A DNA stretch of 64,000 nt from Ostrinia nubilalis (GCF_963855985.1 NC_087099.1:11934001-11998000), one strand, 5' to 3'. Positions 41,036-52,748 are shown, counted from the stretch's first letter. The notes: generated from the letters alone by a model not told the origin. Numbers and translations are program-made.

Positions 41036-41456
41036 TGTGCGGACATTCTAGAGGCGGTTGAAAGTGAGCAGCCTTAATCAAACAATGAGCGATTATTGAC
41101 AAATTAAGGGCAAAACATTTTTAAATAATTAGCACTCTTATGAGGCTGAATTTTATTATACCTAGTTGTGCAGTACATTTACATAAAGAGTGAAGGGTTG
41201 GTGAAGTTTTATATTTTAAAAATCCGATTTTCATGTTTCATTTATTCCTCAATTAATTTTAATAACCTTCATAAAAAGCCATTTTAATTTTAATTTCGGG
41301 CTAAAATCAAAGCCGAAAGGATTCTTAATTAATTTTCTCAAACTGAAACTTCAATATTTTAGTAAGAAGATAAATAAGAAAGTATGATGAGGTAGATAAA
41401 TTAGTAAACCAAAATTTTACATGTTGCCATATAAGTATTTCTGTGTGCTACCTACC

Positions 41457-41610
41457 ATGAGTTTACGTTAGGGGTGCTAGCGACTGTGTAAAAAAATTGA
41501 TATTAAATGTATGACAAATTGTACAGCGCCCTTAGCTTACTTTCAAAAACTAAAATCTTCATAGAATTTTTTGACGCACTCGCTAGCGAGCACACCTAAC
41601 GTAAACTCAT
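41457..41610. mobile_element. MITE family D
   Basis: Ends ATGAGTTTACGTTAGG and its complement CCTAACGTAAACTCAT, with inner GCTAGCGA/TCGCTAGC. GTGCTTA-type sequence just outside both ends suggests the terminal repeat extends to about 41446 and 41620. Same family as 61293-61452. Confidence 0.75.
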
Positions 41611-41620
41611 GATAAGCACT

Positions 41621-43267
41621 CTGAACTTTACAAATCCTACATATACAAGCCTAAGAATCTGGCTATATGGAAATGATTTAGGTACTTACTTTCTCTCTTT
41701 ATTATATTTGTACTACTTCTTCCAAGAATTTATGATAAATACTAGAACTGATTGCTTTTTGTAAGCATGTCGTACGCAATTGAAATGAAAATTACCGATA
41801 CACGTGCTTGACGAATGACGACGGCTCAACAAAATTATCTTTATTACATGGAATTCGTCAATCCCAACTTTTTATTGCGAAGTCAAACAACCGCCTTCCG
41901 AAGCTGATTCATAAAAAAATTTTCTTTTTCGACATACACCAAACGACTCCTTGAGCCGTTAATTGCAATGGTTTCAGTTTATGTTCCCTTTACACGATAT
42001 TATAAGTTAAACCAAAGCAAATAGAATCCATGTTTGAAGCTTACAACGCCCCATTTATGGTTTAACATGTCGGTATTTTAAAACACGACACTTCCAGGCT
42101 GTTGTAAAATTTAATAAGCTATAAATTTTAGGAAGCAGCCTCCCTATAAATTCAGGTGGCTGCTTGTAGCAAAGACTGCCGTCTCAAATATGCTAGGCTT
42201 TCAAATATCGAGAAAAATCCAGGCATAAAAATTTATGTAACCTGAAATTTATTGAAAGAGCAAAACATACTGTGGAGGGAATTTTAATAGACTGAAACGG
42301 AACGATGAATAAGATAAACAACAAAAAACTGGGTTAGTTAAACACGAGTATTTTTAGAAGTTATTATGTTATTCTTTTTGTAATGTCAGACTTTACTTTT
42401 CTCTTTATACTTGTTCAAACCCGCGGCTTTGCCCGCTTCGGATTTGAATATTATCAATAGCATCATCCTATTACATTTTTAATTTTTGTGTCGAAGATTT
42501 ATCCTTCTCTATTAGAGATCTAGAAGTTTTTTCTTTTTAAACCTATTCAGTCGTAAAGCAACTTTCACGAACATACCAAAATCTCGCAGGCGATAGTTAG
42601 GACTACAAGATAGCCATAAAGAAACCGCCCGGATCCTATCTCCCCACTAAAAGCCCCTCCGACCATTAGACCCCATAAAAATGTACCCAGCACAAAACCG
42701 CGTGAATGATTGCCAGACATAGCTCAGGCATTCATACCCGTGCCTCAGACAGTATCATAATAAACGACTGCTTATCATCCGGATCTAAATAAAATACAGC
42801 CATTTTCTCCCACATCCAGCATTTTTGCTTTGAAATGCCCCTCACGAAAACACCGCTGACACTTCTCCGGATCGTATATTTCCATTCATATTTCTCTATG
42901 AATATTTTAGTGAAATTAAAGAAAAAAACGCCCCTAGAATTTATAAGTGGCCAGTCCGACGATTCGGATCCCCTTGCGTGCCTGTCAGATATTAATAAAT
43001 TGCTCAGATTTTTCTGTATTCAATTCTTTAAATTGTTTTCGTGTGATACACAAAATTATGAACTACGAGTGTGTAAGTGCTTGGTCCCACGATTTGGCCC
43101 ACTAGGTATACCTACTGCAAACTTTTACATCACAATCATTAACATGTTACTTTAAAGGTGATAGAGCATTTATTTGTAACATAACAGTGAGCTTTATGAT
43201 AGGTCCTGTGTGTGAGTCCCTTTCCCGAACCAAACGTGGTACATTTAACCTGTTTTGTACCATTCAG
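41621..43267. other. non-coding stretch
   Basis: No gene supported. Helitron/MINE-like phrase CCCGCGGCTTTGCCCGC at about 42420. The ORF at 42835-43155 lacks recognisable features. Confidence 0.35.
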
Positions 43268-43374
43268 TAGGCCTAAGATGCGCGCCGTGATAACTTTTAT
43301 CGACGTTAAAATGTATGGGGAAAATCGATAAAATGGCGTGATAACCGCTTATCACGGCGCGCATCTTAGGCCTA
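43268..43374. mobile_element. palindromic MITE family E, copy 1
   Basis: 107 bp. Ends TAGGCCTAAGATGCGCGCCG and its complement. The interior (ATCGATAAAATGGCGTGATA) is shared in reverse with 53972-54078. Confidence 0.88.
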
Positions 43375-43878
43375 CATAAGAACCTTACATTACATAGAAA
43401 TGCTCTAATCTATACACACCTTTATGAATCGCGAGGCACTAATAATAATTGCAGATATTCAGAAAGCAAAATGAAGAACCAATTTTGACAAAGCAACTTT
43501 ACTTCACATTTGATTAAACCAGTACAAGCGCACTTTTCAAACATTTAATTTTATGTAACTTTTGATTAATCAAACATTTAAAGCAAAGTTCATAACTCCA
43601 ATTATGACTAGAATAGCAAAAAACTCTTTCCCAAAGAAAACTTTCGTCAAAGTTAAAAGTTTTATTGGAGCTTTCAAAGCTTCGGGCGTAGCTATAAATA
43701 ACATTGACACGTTGATTACTGCGGAAAAGCGTAGGCGTTGAGGGTAGACCTAAGGAGGACAGTCCCGCCAACTAATTACAGTGAAGTACACAATTTGTTT
43801 AGATGTCAAACACAATACACGAACAGAAAGAAGGCACATTCCATACCAGGAAGGGGCATACCATAGCAAACTCGGTTT

Positions 43879-44079
43879 ACACCCGTATTCACAAACGATG
43901 CTTGCTTATGTGAAGCAGCAACACTATGCGAAATCAAACGCACAGCGTTGAATAGAGCTCTGTGATTGATTCGTGGGTGTCACTCTGCTACTCAAGTATT
44001 ATCTACAAATAGGTTTTTGTGACCCTGTGCGTCCACGCGCACTGTGAGACCTCATAGTAATGTTTGTGAATACGGGTGT
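43879..44079 (+). mobile_element. MITE family C, longest copy
   Basis: 201 bp. Ends ACACCCGTATTCACAAAC and GTTTGTGAATACGGGTGT. It carries an extra segment of about 45 bp (near 43990-44030) absent from the copies at 52911 and 60589. Confidence 0.85.
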
Positions 44080-44316
44080 TAGATGTCGATGCAAACTGAG
44101 GAATTTGCTTTAGGATGCGCCTGGATGCTGTATGTATGAAGCTATTTCCAACCTACAAAAGCAATGGCTGACCGATGGTAGCAAAACGTACCTTGTCGGC
44201 TCTCTACACAGCTGATACGCATTGTTTTCATCTTTAGACATACTCTCTAATCTGTGGTTTTCATCCTTCCTACTATCTTCTTCTTGTTGTGTCGACAACA
44301 AACCTACACAGTGTCA

Positions 44317-44440
44317 GCCCAAAACTCAGCCTCAAGAGTGGCGTTGTCAGTAGCACTCATTAAATCTTCCTGCGTGCAGTTGTTTGGGCACGCAGGGCAT
44401 GCATCCTTTACTATATGAACCGCGTTTGCCGTGACTACCA
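44317..44440 (-). pseudogene. possible coding relic, unidentified
   Basis: One - strand frame reads VHIVKDACPACPNNCTQEDL then MSATDNATLEAEFWADTV without stops. It has a Cys-rich, protein-like composition, but no start, splice signals or known family. It may be part of a decayed mobile element ORF. Confidence 0.25.
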
Positions 44441-44641
44441 TACCTTAGTCACGATGTCATTGACTATCCAGATGTGATCCAGAGATCCATATATTAAAGC
44501 ATCAAGGTGGTGTGCATTCTAGGATGAAATGGATAGTGACAGTAAAATTCAAAACACGTGGCAGCAGCAGCTGTCATTGTCCTATTTGTTGGCCTTAGCT
44601 ATGACGGGTTAGCATGATGTCGATCATGTTTATTTTCGTTT

Positions 44642-44687
44642 GCATTTTATAATAAAGATGTATAGGTACATCTTTATTATAAAATGC
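44642..44687. repeat. perfect 21-bp inverted repeat with 4-nt loop
   Basis: The arms begin GCATTTTATAATAAAGATGT, exact complements around TAGG. Same geometry as 35692-35741. Confidence 0.9.
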
Positions 44688-45209
44688 CTCTTACTATTAC
44701 AGTGTTATAATCTGTGTGTCGTTCGTACATAAATGAGTGATCCTACTGTATCTTTGTGTAATAGACTTCTTTTTGAAGGATCATTAACCTTAATATTTGT
44801 CAAATAATCTGATGTTGGCACAGGCCAACTTTCAGAGTCAACGCCCCTTAGGAAAATGCTGGAAATTTCATCATTCAAACATCTGTAGACAATGATGAAG
44901 TGTGAGTACGTGCCTCTTATTTTAAATGCGATTTAAGTCTTGGATGGAATTTTTAGGAATATTTGTCCATCGTGAATGAATCAAAAATTAATTAACTGCG
45001 CCAAGGATGAATTAATGACCGAAACCAATATAGGTACGTGATTGAAACTATGAAAACAAACTATTCTAACAGATTTATCAATATTTATGTGCGTTCTATT
45101 AACGAACTTTAAAACTCAATTCAATGTCAAGTACAATGAGGCTTTTGTGAATATTTGTACCAATCACTGAACATAATCTATCTTTGAAGTTTAAATTGAA
45201 TTTAATTAT

Positions 45210-45957
45210 GATAGATCGCCCGGAGTCCTGCCAGCAGGACTTAAAGTACTTCCGGTAGGACGCAAAATTAAAAGATCACAGTTTCGTAAGTATACATTGT
45301 ACAAATTTCAAATTTACACGAAAAAATAGAGTGTTTCTCTCTCTTTCACCCAATAGTGCCCAAGATCGAAAAACGCGACTAACCGTTAGTCGGAGCCCGA
45401 TGGCGCACGAGTATACACGGGGGCAGCGCGTTCGCGCTCGCGCGACACATTTTGACGCGCCGGGCGTGGAGTCGGCAACATTTTGGCGATAATATTATAA
45501 TGAATATGAAGTATTCCAGCCTAATCAAACATTTATAATTTATTTCTTGTTTTTGTTTTTAATTTGTAGTGTATTTGTAAGTGATAGGTGTAATTTCTAA
45601 TACAAAGTGACGTACCAAAGTAATTAATTTAAAGTTCCTTATTATAGTTCCTATTAGTTAAGTTGAAAGAAGATAAACAAGTTTATAATATATTAAGAAA
45701 AGTAAAATACTGGTTAAACAAAATGATTCTACGACATGACTTTTTATTTAATAAACACTAACCAAGTGTTTACTACTTCTGGTGAGGATGAGTTCAAATT
45801 TGAAGGTCACCGTACTGCTGGAAGGACCAGCAAGCAAACACGTACAAATTGCGTACTGCGGGCAGGACTTGCGATAATCTTCTGGCAGGACGTTTAGAAC
45901 AAAAGACCAGTCCTTCCAGAAGAGCTTCCAGCAGGACAAAGCACCGGGCGATCTATC
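45210..45957. mobile_element. TIR element with GATAGATCGCCCGG ends
   Basis: 748 bp between GATAGATCGCCCGG and CCGGGCGATCTATC. The subterminal regions hold several CAGGAC/GTCCTGC motifs in both orientations; the middle is GC-rich (CGCGTTCGCGCTCGCGCG). Flanks AATTTAATTA and CAATTAAATT are also mutually inverted, so the exact termini are open. No transposase. Confidence 0.65.
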
Positions 45958-47836
45958 AATTAAATTAATTTTAAATCTTAAACAATCTAAATCTATCCTA
46001 TTATTCAGTCTTTAATTAACATAGCTCATTCAAACTTGCTAATCCATTTTGAAAGTTCTTTAACTAGTATTTCACTAAAAACTCGGCTGAAAGTCTGCCT
46101 TTTTAACAGATACAAATGAAAAGAATAGAAAATTAACAGTCCTCCGGGAGCCATAACTTTACCCAACATTAAACAACGTGCGGTAACTTGAAAATGTGCT
46201 TTTAAAGCGCTCGGATATTTTATTTTGCGTTCCAGTTGTTTTATTACCAACCCATAGTGTATTAAATATTTTTTCTTTTTCGAAACGGACAATGGACGAT
46301 TTATTTTATTTTAGTGGCGAGAGAATATTTTACTTTTTTTTTAATTTAACAGAATGTTTAAAAAAATGACAGTCAGCCAGCTTGGTAGATTTGGTACCTA
46401 TTCTAAGATTACTAGCTAAATTGAAGAGATTCGGAAGGGAAGGTAGAAGGTTCGGAAGTAATTAGTAGTTTAAAATGTCCTCTTTCAAAACCATAAATAT
46501 GCATATCTAAGAAATCTAAATTCTAGAATACACAGTTTAGTTTATACCCTACATTAAACGTATCAGTTTTCCACTTTAAAAAACCTGATACAACTCCATG
46601 TTATAAAAGCAGATGCAAACTAACACTTTGCTATTTGCATTTGAAGATACAATTTGCACATAAATCTTTATAATAAGTTTAAATGGATAGAGTAAGGATA
46701 TCTTCCTGCATTTTCTACAGTAACAAGACTCGGCACTCGCGTGCATTCATCATCTTGAACGTAAAAACGTCATCCATCATAGTAAGCTCGGGGGTATTAG
46801 TCACCATTTGCACCAGGCATGTAATACTTAGTTTGTTTCTGACAGCAGAATCTTTGTTTTTAGACACTTCTCATTATTCTTATAGCTAGGACAGATTACA
46901 GCACATTAAGCTTAAAACTGTGGCGTTATTTTAAAACAAAGAGTTTGATGTGGTGTGTTGTGCATATAAAATGTTATCAAATAAAAATCAATCAACTAAG
47001 AATATCTTAGAAATTTTTTGTTTCTTAGGAAATTAACAGGGAAAATATAATTTAACTATGTACGTATTACCTACCCAGTTACGATATTAAATTATCTTTT
47101 CCCTAGCTAGAAGAAACGAGAGAAGACTACCTACTTAAGTAGTCTTCTAACAACTGAGGCGGAAACTTTAAAAGTCAATCTTTATAAGCCGTTAAATGCT
47201 CATTCTCTAGTCTGATAGATATGACTCATCGGACTGATAGCTTGACGTACCCTCTGAAACACGGAATCATATTGCTTTTCATTGAAACTGGAAACAATTA
47301 CACAAAGTGGTTTTCACACTAACTGAGTCTAACTGTATCCAACAAATGGATTAATAACTACCAAAACCTCTACAACTATACCTAGATTTTATCTATATCT
47401 ATGCTGCAAATACACTCGTACCTATTTATTCCCGAAATAAAGCTCTCCAACCTTCATCAAATCAGCATGTAAGCAACCGAAAAATTCTGCATTTCTCGCA
47501 TTCCAACTCTTTCCTCAATTTTCCCTCTTTCATAAAGCAAAGCTCGTTATTCGTAAACCGATCCTCTTACGGCCCTCACAGTCAGGCGCAGACCGCACTC
47601 ACATTGGTGCACAAAGTGGACCGATACACTCGAATGCACCACGATCTTACCTTGCGCCATAGCCCAAATGAAAGCAACAGTCATTTTTAGGTAGGTATTC
47701 AAAATGTGGGTTTGACTTTTGTGAAGTAAAGTAAATTAGTATTCAAATTCAAAATCTGCGAAACACCAGCTTTGAACAATTCCAGTAATAGTTTTCTTCA
47801 TAAAAAAGTTATGTCTGGTGTACAAAAGTTTAATCC
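45958..47836. other. non-coding AT-rich stretch
   Basis: No supported gene. An inverted repeat AGAAGACTAC / GTAGTCTTCT lies at about 47122-47150. ORFs here (for example - strand 46026-46292) are short and featureless. Confidence 0.35.
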
Positions 47837-48546
47837 CATCAAAAACAATACTTGTCAAAAAAAACAAGTCTCGCAACTCAGTTGTTCTACGGTAAAAAGT
47901 TGTGAGGCCAGGAAATCTTTAACGTTTTACATAAATATATTGACTTGGCCATCGCACTAAATAATTTAATTTACACGTGTTTTCATGTTTTGTATTGTTT
48001 TTGATGGGATCTCATTTCTTTTTGTATTTTGTAGACAGCAGTTATGTATCTAGAAAACTGGACCGAAATAGAAAAATTTTGCTCGACTTGGCGGTTGCAC
48101 TACCGTGCCCCCAAATCTCATTTCTTTTTGTATTTTGTAGACAGCAGTTATGTATCTAGAAAACTGGACCGAAATTGAAAAATTTTACTCGACTTGGCGG
48201 TTGCACTACCGTGCCCCCAAATATTTTACTTTTTCCTTGATTCATACACCAAACACTACTTATATTCCAAATTTGAAGCTTCTAGGTCTGCTAGAAGTGC
48301 CTTAGAATTTTGATGGTCGGTGAGTCAGTGAGTCAGTGAGTGACAAAATTAAGTAACTTTGACCCGTTATAATTCCTAAACTACTGGTTCAAATTGAATG
48401 AAATTTTAAATATACCGTGTCTTTACAATGCCTGCATAGCTAATGAAAATTCAGCCTTCTAGTTTTATCCACAACGAAGTTACAGGCAGTCGAAAATGGC
48501 CTGAATTGCTTCGAGAAAAGGATGGTACGGTCGTGCCGCTTTTTTG
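47837..48546 (+). mobile_element. palindromic element, copy 2, with collapsed arm
   Basis: Matches 33419-34325 in order. The left arm is present but lacks about 22 bp (ATCCATGTAATACC region), the spacer is intact, and the right arm is reduced to its last bases ending TTGTTTTTGATGGG. The two 106-bp tandem units, a shorter (GTGAGTCA)n and the 3' part up to GTGCCGCTTTTTTG follow. It is not inside a GC-rich TIR element, which helps define the limits of the nested copy. Confidence 0.85.
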
Positions 48547-49537
48547 CGCGTCAAAAAAGGTCGAGTTCAGAAAAGGTCGGCTCTACCTAAAATAAGGATT
48601 TTTTTATTTAGACGGTTCAAATCAAAATATTTTATGGGGTTTTGGATGCTTACCGCTTCATCATGGGCGATTCTTAATCATTGTAGGCGTGAGAAAGACG
48701 TAGAACAGAGAAACATTGCAAGATAGAGTCAAAAGGTAGGGATGATTGAAAATTTTTACAATCTCATTTTTGAGTTATTAATAAAATTACGAGAACTTTT
48801 GTAAAACTATACCTACAAATAAATTAATTAATCTTTTAGGGATTTGACACAGATATGTTCTTCGCTAACTGTTTTCAAGGAAAACATGTTTGTGCCTTTT
48901 TACACTCAAATTTATATTTATTTATTTATTTATATTCCTAACATTTTATGTGAAATGACTTGGCCGTTCTGTACAAGCAAGACCGACACCCACTACAGAA
49001 CACCGCATTGCTTACAAACGCCACGCCATTATGACCCCTGCTCCGTTCGCCCACGGTTCACGTAAAACACGCTGTGGCCGGATGAAATCGACTGAGACGC
49101 ATTAGTATCGATAAAGTACTGGAACATCGTGCGGTCGGGTTTATTTCTACCGATTTGTTGTATTTGGTTAGGAAATTACCTCAGATTTTGTTGTACTAAC
49201 AATGGTATTTTAAAATTCGAAGTTTCAAAAAGAAAATGAAATATTTTATTCAGCGACACAAAACAACATTAAAAAAAAAACTAGAACTAAATAGAGTAGG
49301 TATTTTGTGTGTCACCGAAACGGTATCCACTCAGCATCATGCCGAGGTGTCGTAAGGAACACCACGACCCTGGTCTTCCGTGGATACTCGAAGGGCAAGA
49401 GGCACTGCTATGACACAGCAATAGTACTTTGGTTTGATGATTTCTTTCTTGTCTTCTAAGTTATGACGTACAAAAATGTACATAAATTGCATGTTGCAAC
49501 TAAAAACCGAGTTCATTTCTTCGAGGGCATGTAGATT
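48547..49537. other. non-coding stretch
   Basis: No gene or bounded element found. Confidence 0.35.
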
Positions 49538-49794
49538 AATATCATCATCATCATCTCAGCCATAGGACGTCCACTGCTGAACATAGGCCTCCCCCAATGC
49601 TTTCCATGCTGCCCGGTTGGTAGCGGCTTGCGTCCAGCGCCTTCCTGCTACCTTTATGATGTCGTCGGTCTACCTTGTGGCAGTGTTGCCAACTTAGCTA
49701 CTTTATAGCTAGATTTAGCAACTTTTTGATGTCAGGCAGCTACAATTTTTTTTAACTTGTAGCTAAATTTTTTAGCTACTTTTTCTAGCAACTA

Positions 49795-50079
49795 TTGATT
49801 ATGATATATTTTTATAAAGAAGACATAAGTGAACTCGCTATAGCATGTCTCTCACTTCCGCATTCAAATGCTGAGGTAGAAAGATTGTTCTCCCAAATGA
49901 ATTTAATAAAAAATAAACAGAGGAATAGAATGAGTTTAATAACTCTGAATTCTATTTTATGCATAAAAGATTCGCTCAGGAAAAGCGGCCAGTGCTGTCA
50001 TAATTACGTTTTTCCTAAAGCCGTACTTGACAAAATGGGTACTATGGAAAAATACTTATTCCAAATCATGTGCAGCTGA
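49795..50079 (+). pseudogene. hAT transposase C-terminal (dimerisation) fragment
   Basis: 95 codons open. ISELAIACLSLPHSNAEVER, then LFSQMNLIKNKQRNRMS and LNSILCIK, match the hATC dimerisation domain (family pattern: A..LS.P.S.A..ER.FS....I....R..L). The N-terminal BED finger and RNase-H-like catalytic core are absent, so the element is an internal deletion derivative and cannot move on its own. Confidence 0.85.
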
Positions 50080-50153
50080 ACCTTCTACATCTTCTCAACC
50101 TTCTACATCTTCTTCTCGTACATAGGATTAGATAATTATAATATTCGGTAGAT

Positions 50154-50380
50154 CAGCGGTTCCCGAAAGGTGGTCCGCGGAACCCTGGGGTTCTGTGGAA
50201 AGGCCGCAAGGGTTCCGTAAAAAATATTATCCCACGTTTCGTGACCGACGTTGTTCGCTCGCACCGACTTGTTTACGCACAAGGGAGGGGCAGGGCGTGC
50301 GGGCGGAGTAGTACGGGGGTTCCGCTAGGAAAAGTATAATCAATTAGGGTTCCTTGGCAAAAAAAAATTGGGAAACCCTG
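50154..50380. mobile_element. hAT MITE nested inside hAT derivative
   Basis: 227 bp with ends CAGCGGTTCCCGAAAGGTGG and TTGGGAAACCCTG. CGGTAGAT lies on both sides (50146-50153, 50381-50388), a perfect 8-bp duplication. No coding capacity. Confidence 0.92.
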
Positions 50381-51189
50381 CGGTAGATAATCAAAATATT
50401 GTCTTCTTTTATTTGTTAATTAAGTATTTACAGTATTAAAGTTAAGTTGATTAAAGTTTATAGCTGATTTATTAACTGCAGTGTTTTACTTACTTCGGAA
50501 TTCAGCTACTTCTAGCTACTTTTTAGGGAGAAAAAAATACTCAATCTAGCAACTTTCTGTTAAATTCCTAGCTACGAGCCTTTGGTAGCTGTTGGCAACA
50601 CTGCCTTGTGGGTGGACGTCCCACGCTGCGTTTACCGGTACGCGGCCTCCACTCCAGAACCTTGCTGCCCCATCGGCCGTCTGTTATGCGTACTATGTGC
50701 CCTGCCCATTGCTACTTCAGCTTGCTAATCCGTCGGTAGATTAATAAATATCTAATATTAATTAATATTAATAAAGCAAGATTTTACGGTTATAAACTTA
50801 CGTGACTTTATTTACATAATTTTCCCTTCAACAAACCCAAATTGTATTTTTTCCTAAGCCCATTTTGTCTGCTGAATCAACTACAGGCTTATCCGTTTAA
50901 AAAAGCTTGACGTGATCGACTTTTCGAAATCCATTGGCGACGTAAAAACTGGCAAGGGTGAGCGATGAGTACGGTTTTTAGGATGTGTTTTCTGTTAAGA
51001 CTTTAAGCTTAGAAACTAAAATGGCCCCTGTTGTTCTTTGAAATATTATTATGTAAGGTAATGTCGCACTACTAATATATACGCTAGCGCTTAACTCAGA
51101 CCTGGTCTGTGCCCTGAGGTGTAGGAGCAGCACGGGAAGGTGATTTTGTGATGGAAGATAGTACCTGTCTAACTTAATCATAGAGAAGA

Positions 51190-51370
51190 AAAATCGATTA
51201 CATACATTACCTATGCGTCATACATTTCCTAGGTAAAGTGTGAAATAGTTTGAGCATTCAATATCATTTCACACATTGTCTGGACGACCCCGGCATTCTA
51301 TACATTTCCTAGATATTGTATAGAATGCCTGCATTATACACATTGCCTATAACATAGGTATATACTGTTG
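51190..51370. repeat. cluster of hairpins with CATACATTxCCTA units
   Basis: Stems GTGTGAAAT/ATTTCACAC and GGCATTCTATACA/TGTATAGAATGCC. Related phrases CATACATTACCTATG, CATACATTTCCTAGG and TATACACATTGCCTAT follow each other. It is probably a diverged palindromic repeat element. Confidence 0.5.
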
Positions 51371-51907
51371 ATAGGACATCAGATTTTTGTGCAAACTCAC
51401 TCCTAAATAAAGGGATCACAGTGTATAAATTGGCGTGCCGTAGTCTGGTATTCCCGTTCTCCTTTCATTTCAGGTTACAAGTGTCTTTTATGTATCAACG
51501 AGATATCAATTATGACCTTCTATTTTGTACAAGGGTAAGTATGTTATTGTGAAACTCTCAAGCACAATGTCTGATTATAATAAAATTTATATTCTGTCTT
51601 ATTTTTTACAACTTCACCATACTGTTTTACCAATAATTCCAACAAAAACTATGTATCGGAAATAGCCTTGTTTAAAATTCTGTTTCTACAACGGGACCCT
51701 AAAACAAGGCTATGGGACGGCTTAAAACGTGGATTTACGTGTTAAAGAATCGCCTAGATTAGTGGGTATTAGCGACCCTGACCAGGCTTAACTGAGCTAC
51801 CTATTCACATAGCGCACTTTAAGCTAGATTAGAACTGATCCAGGTTTAGCGAGCTCTCCTCACTTCATTCCTGTTTGTACTTTTTATGTACTTGCTACCT
51901 TTTTGGT

Positions 51908-52083
51908 GGTGATACCGGAAAACGCTACGTGGGACGTCCACCCACAAGGTGGACTGACGACCTCATAAAGGTAGTAGGAAGGCGCTGGATGCAGGCTGCT
52001 ACCAACTGGACGAAGTGGAAATAATTTAGGGGAAGCCTATGTTCAGCAGTGGGCGTCCTGTGGCTGAAATGATGATGATGATA
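51908..52083 (+). mobile_element. RTE-type LINE 3' end
   Basis: ACCGGAAAACGCTACGTGGG, CACCCACAAGGTGGACTGAC, AGTAGGAAGGCGCTGGATGC, ending GGCTGAAATGATGATGATGATAG. Confidence 0.8.
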
Positions 52084-52391
52084 GTGCTGGTGGTTTTTTT
52101 AAGGTTCAATGGAATTGAACAAGACTCATGATTAAAAATAAATAGCAATTTAAAATTTGATGAACTTTGTTTCATCATCATCATCATGTCATTTGGTTTT
52201 ACCTGCAGGAAAAAGTCACTCTCTAATTCACCACTGCAAATGTAGAAGTTGACCTACTCTCCCCACGGTGGTCAGACGGGTTAACTGAGACTGACTCCAT
52301 CGAATTTAGAAAAAGAAACTTGAAGCTTTGAATGATAAAAATAGCAACGACAAATCTGCTACTTATCGGGGCCAAGATATCTTTACAAAAG

Positions 52392-52748
52392 TCAGAGTCC
52401 TCCACGAGAACTAAACCGATGGATAATTAGTTGCGGTACGTTTGGGATCAAAAGACTGGTTTTTGTAGGGTTAGCACACGAAGGACCAAGACCTAATTTA
52501 AAAGTGACACAATTGCAGGTGCGGTTTTGTTCCTCAGTCGATGAAGTACATGATGTCGTGCCCTGAGTGCCCGAGCAAGCTGACACTGTGTAGGTTTGTT
52601 GTCGATACCTACGATAAGAAGAAGTAACACAACTGACTCTGCTTAGACCTCTACAAATAGTGTAGTTTTCTGCGAAGAAGGTAGAGTGCAAAAATAATCC
52701 TAAATTTAATTTGAAATACATGAAAAGAACGAGGTAGCGGCAAAGCAT
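52392..52748 (-). CDS. possible small secreted Cys-rich protein
   Basis: 118 codons from an ATG at 52748 (- strand). The first about 25 residues are hydrophobic enough to serve as a signal sequence (YLVLFMYFKLNLGLFLHSTF). The rest has seven Cys (YTICRGLSRVSC, TYTVSACSG, TTSCTS, RTCNC, GPSC), reminiscent in spacing of small extracellular modules, faintly EMI-like. No family is recognised, no clear promoter or polyadenylation signal is seen, and it could be a chance ORF in intergenic DNA. No known homologue is claimed. Confidence 0.25.
   Translation of the reverse strand: MLCRYLVLFMYFKLNLGLFLHSTFFAENYTICRGLSRVSCVTSSYRRYRQQTYTVSACSGTQGTTSCTSSTEEQNRTCNCVTFKLGLGPSCANPTKTSLLIPNVPQLIIHRFSSRGGL

Larger units (their letters stand above)
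49681..50603 (+). mobile_element. hAT transposon derivative with 8-bp duplication
   Basis: 923 bp with ends CAGTGTTGCCAAC and GTTGGCAACACTG. CCTTGTGG occurs on both sides (49673-49680, 50604-50611). Subterminal TAGCTACTTT/AGTAGCTA motifs are repeated many times at both ends, as is usual for transposase-binding regions of hAT elements. It contains the C-terminal remnant of a transposase (49795-50079) and a second hAT MITE (50154-50380). Confidence 0.93.
49538..50730 (-). mobile_element. RTE-type LINE 3' end interrupted by hAT element
   Basis: 49538-49680 holds the tail (CATCATCATCATCTCAGCCA, GGACGTCCACTGCTGAACAT) and 50604-50730 the upstream part (CTTGTGGGTGGACGTCCCAC, ACCTTGCTGCCCCATCGGCC), including code for the WAGHI..TDGRWG segment. 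The halves meet exactly once the 923-bp hAT element and one 8-bp copy are excluded. Confidence 0.88.
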
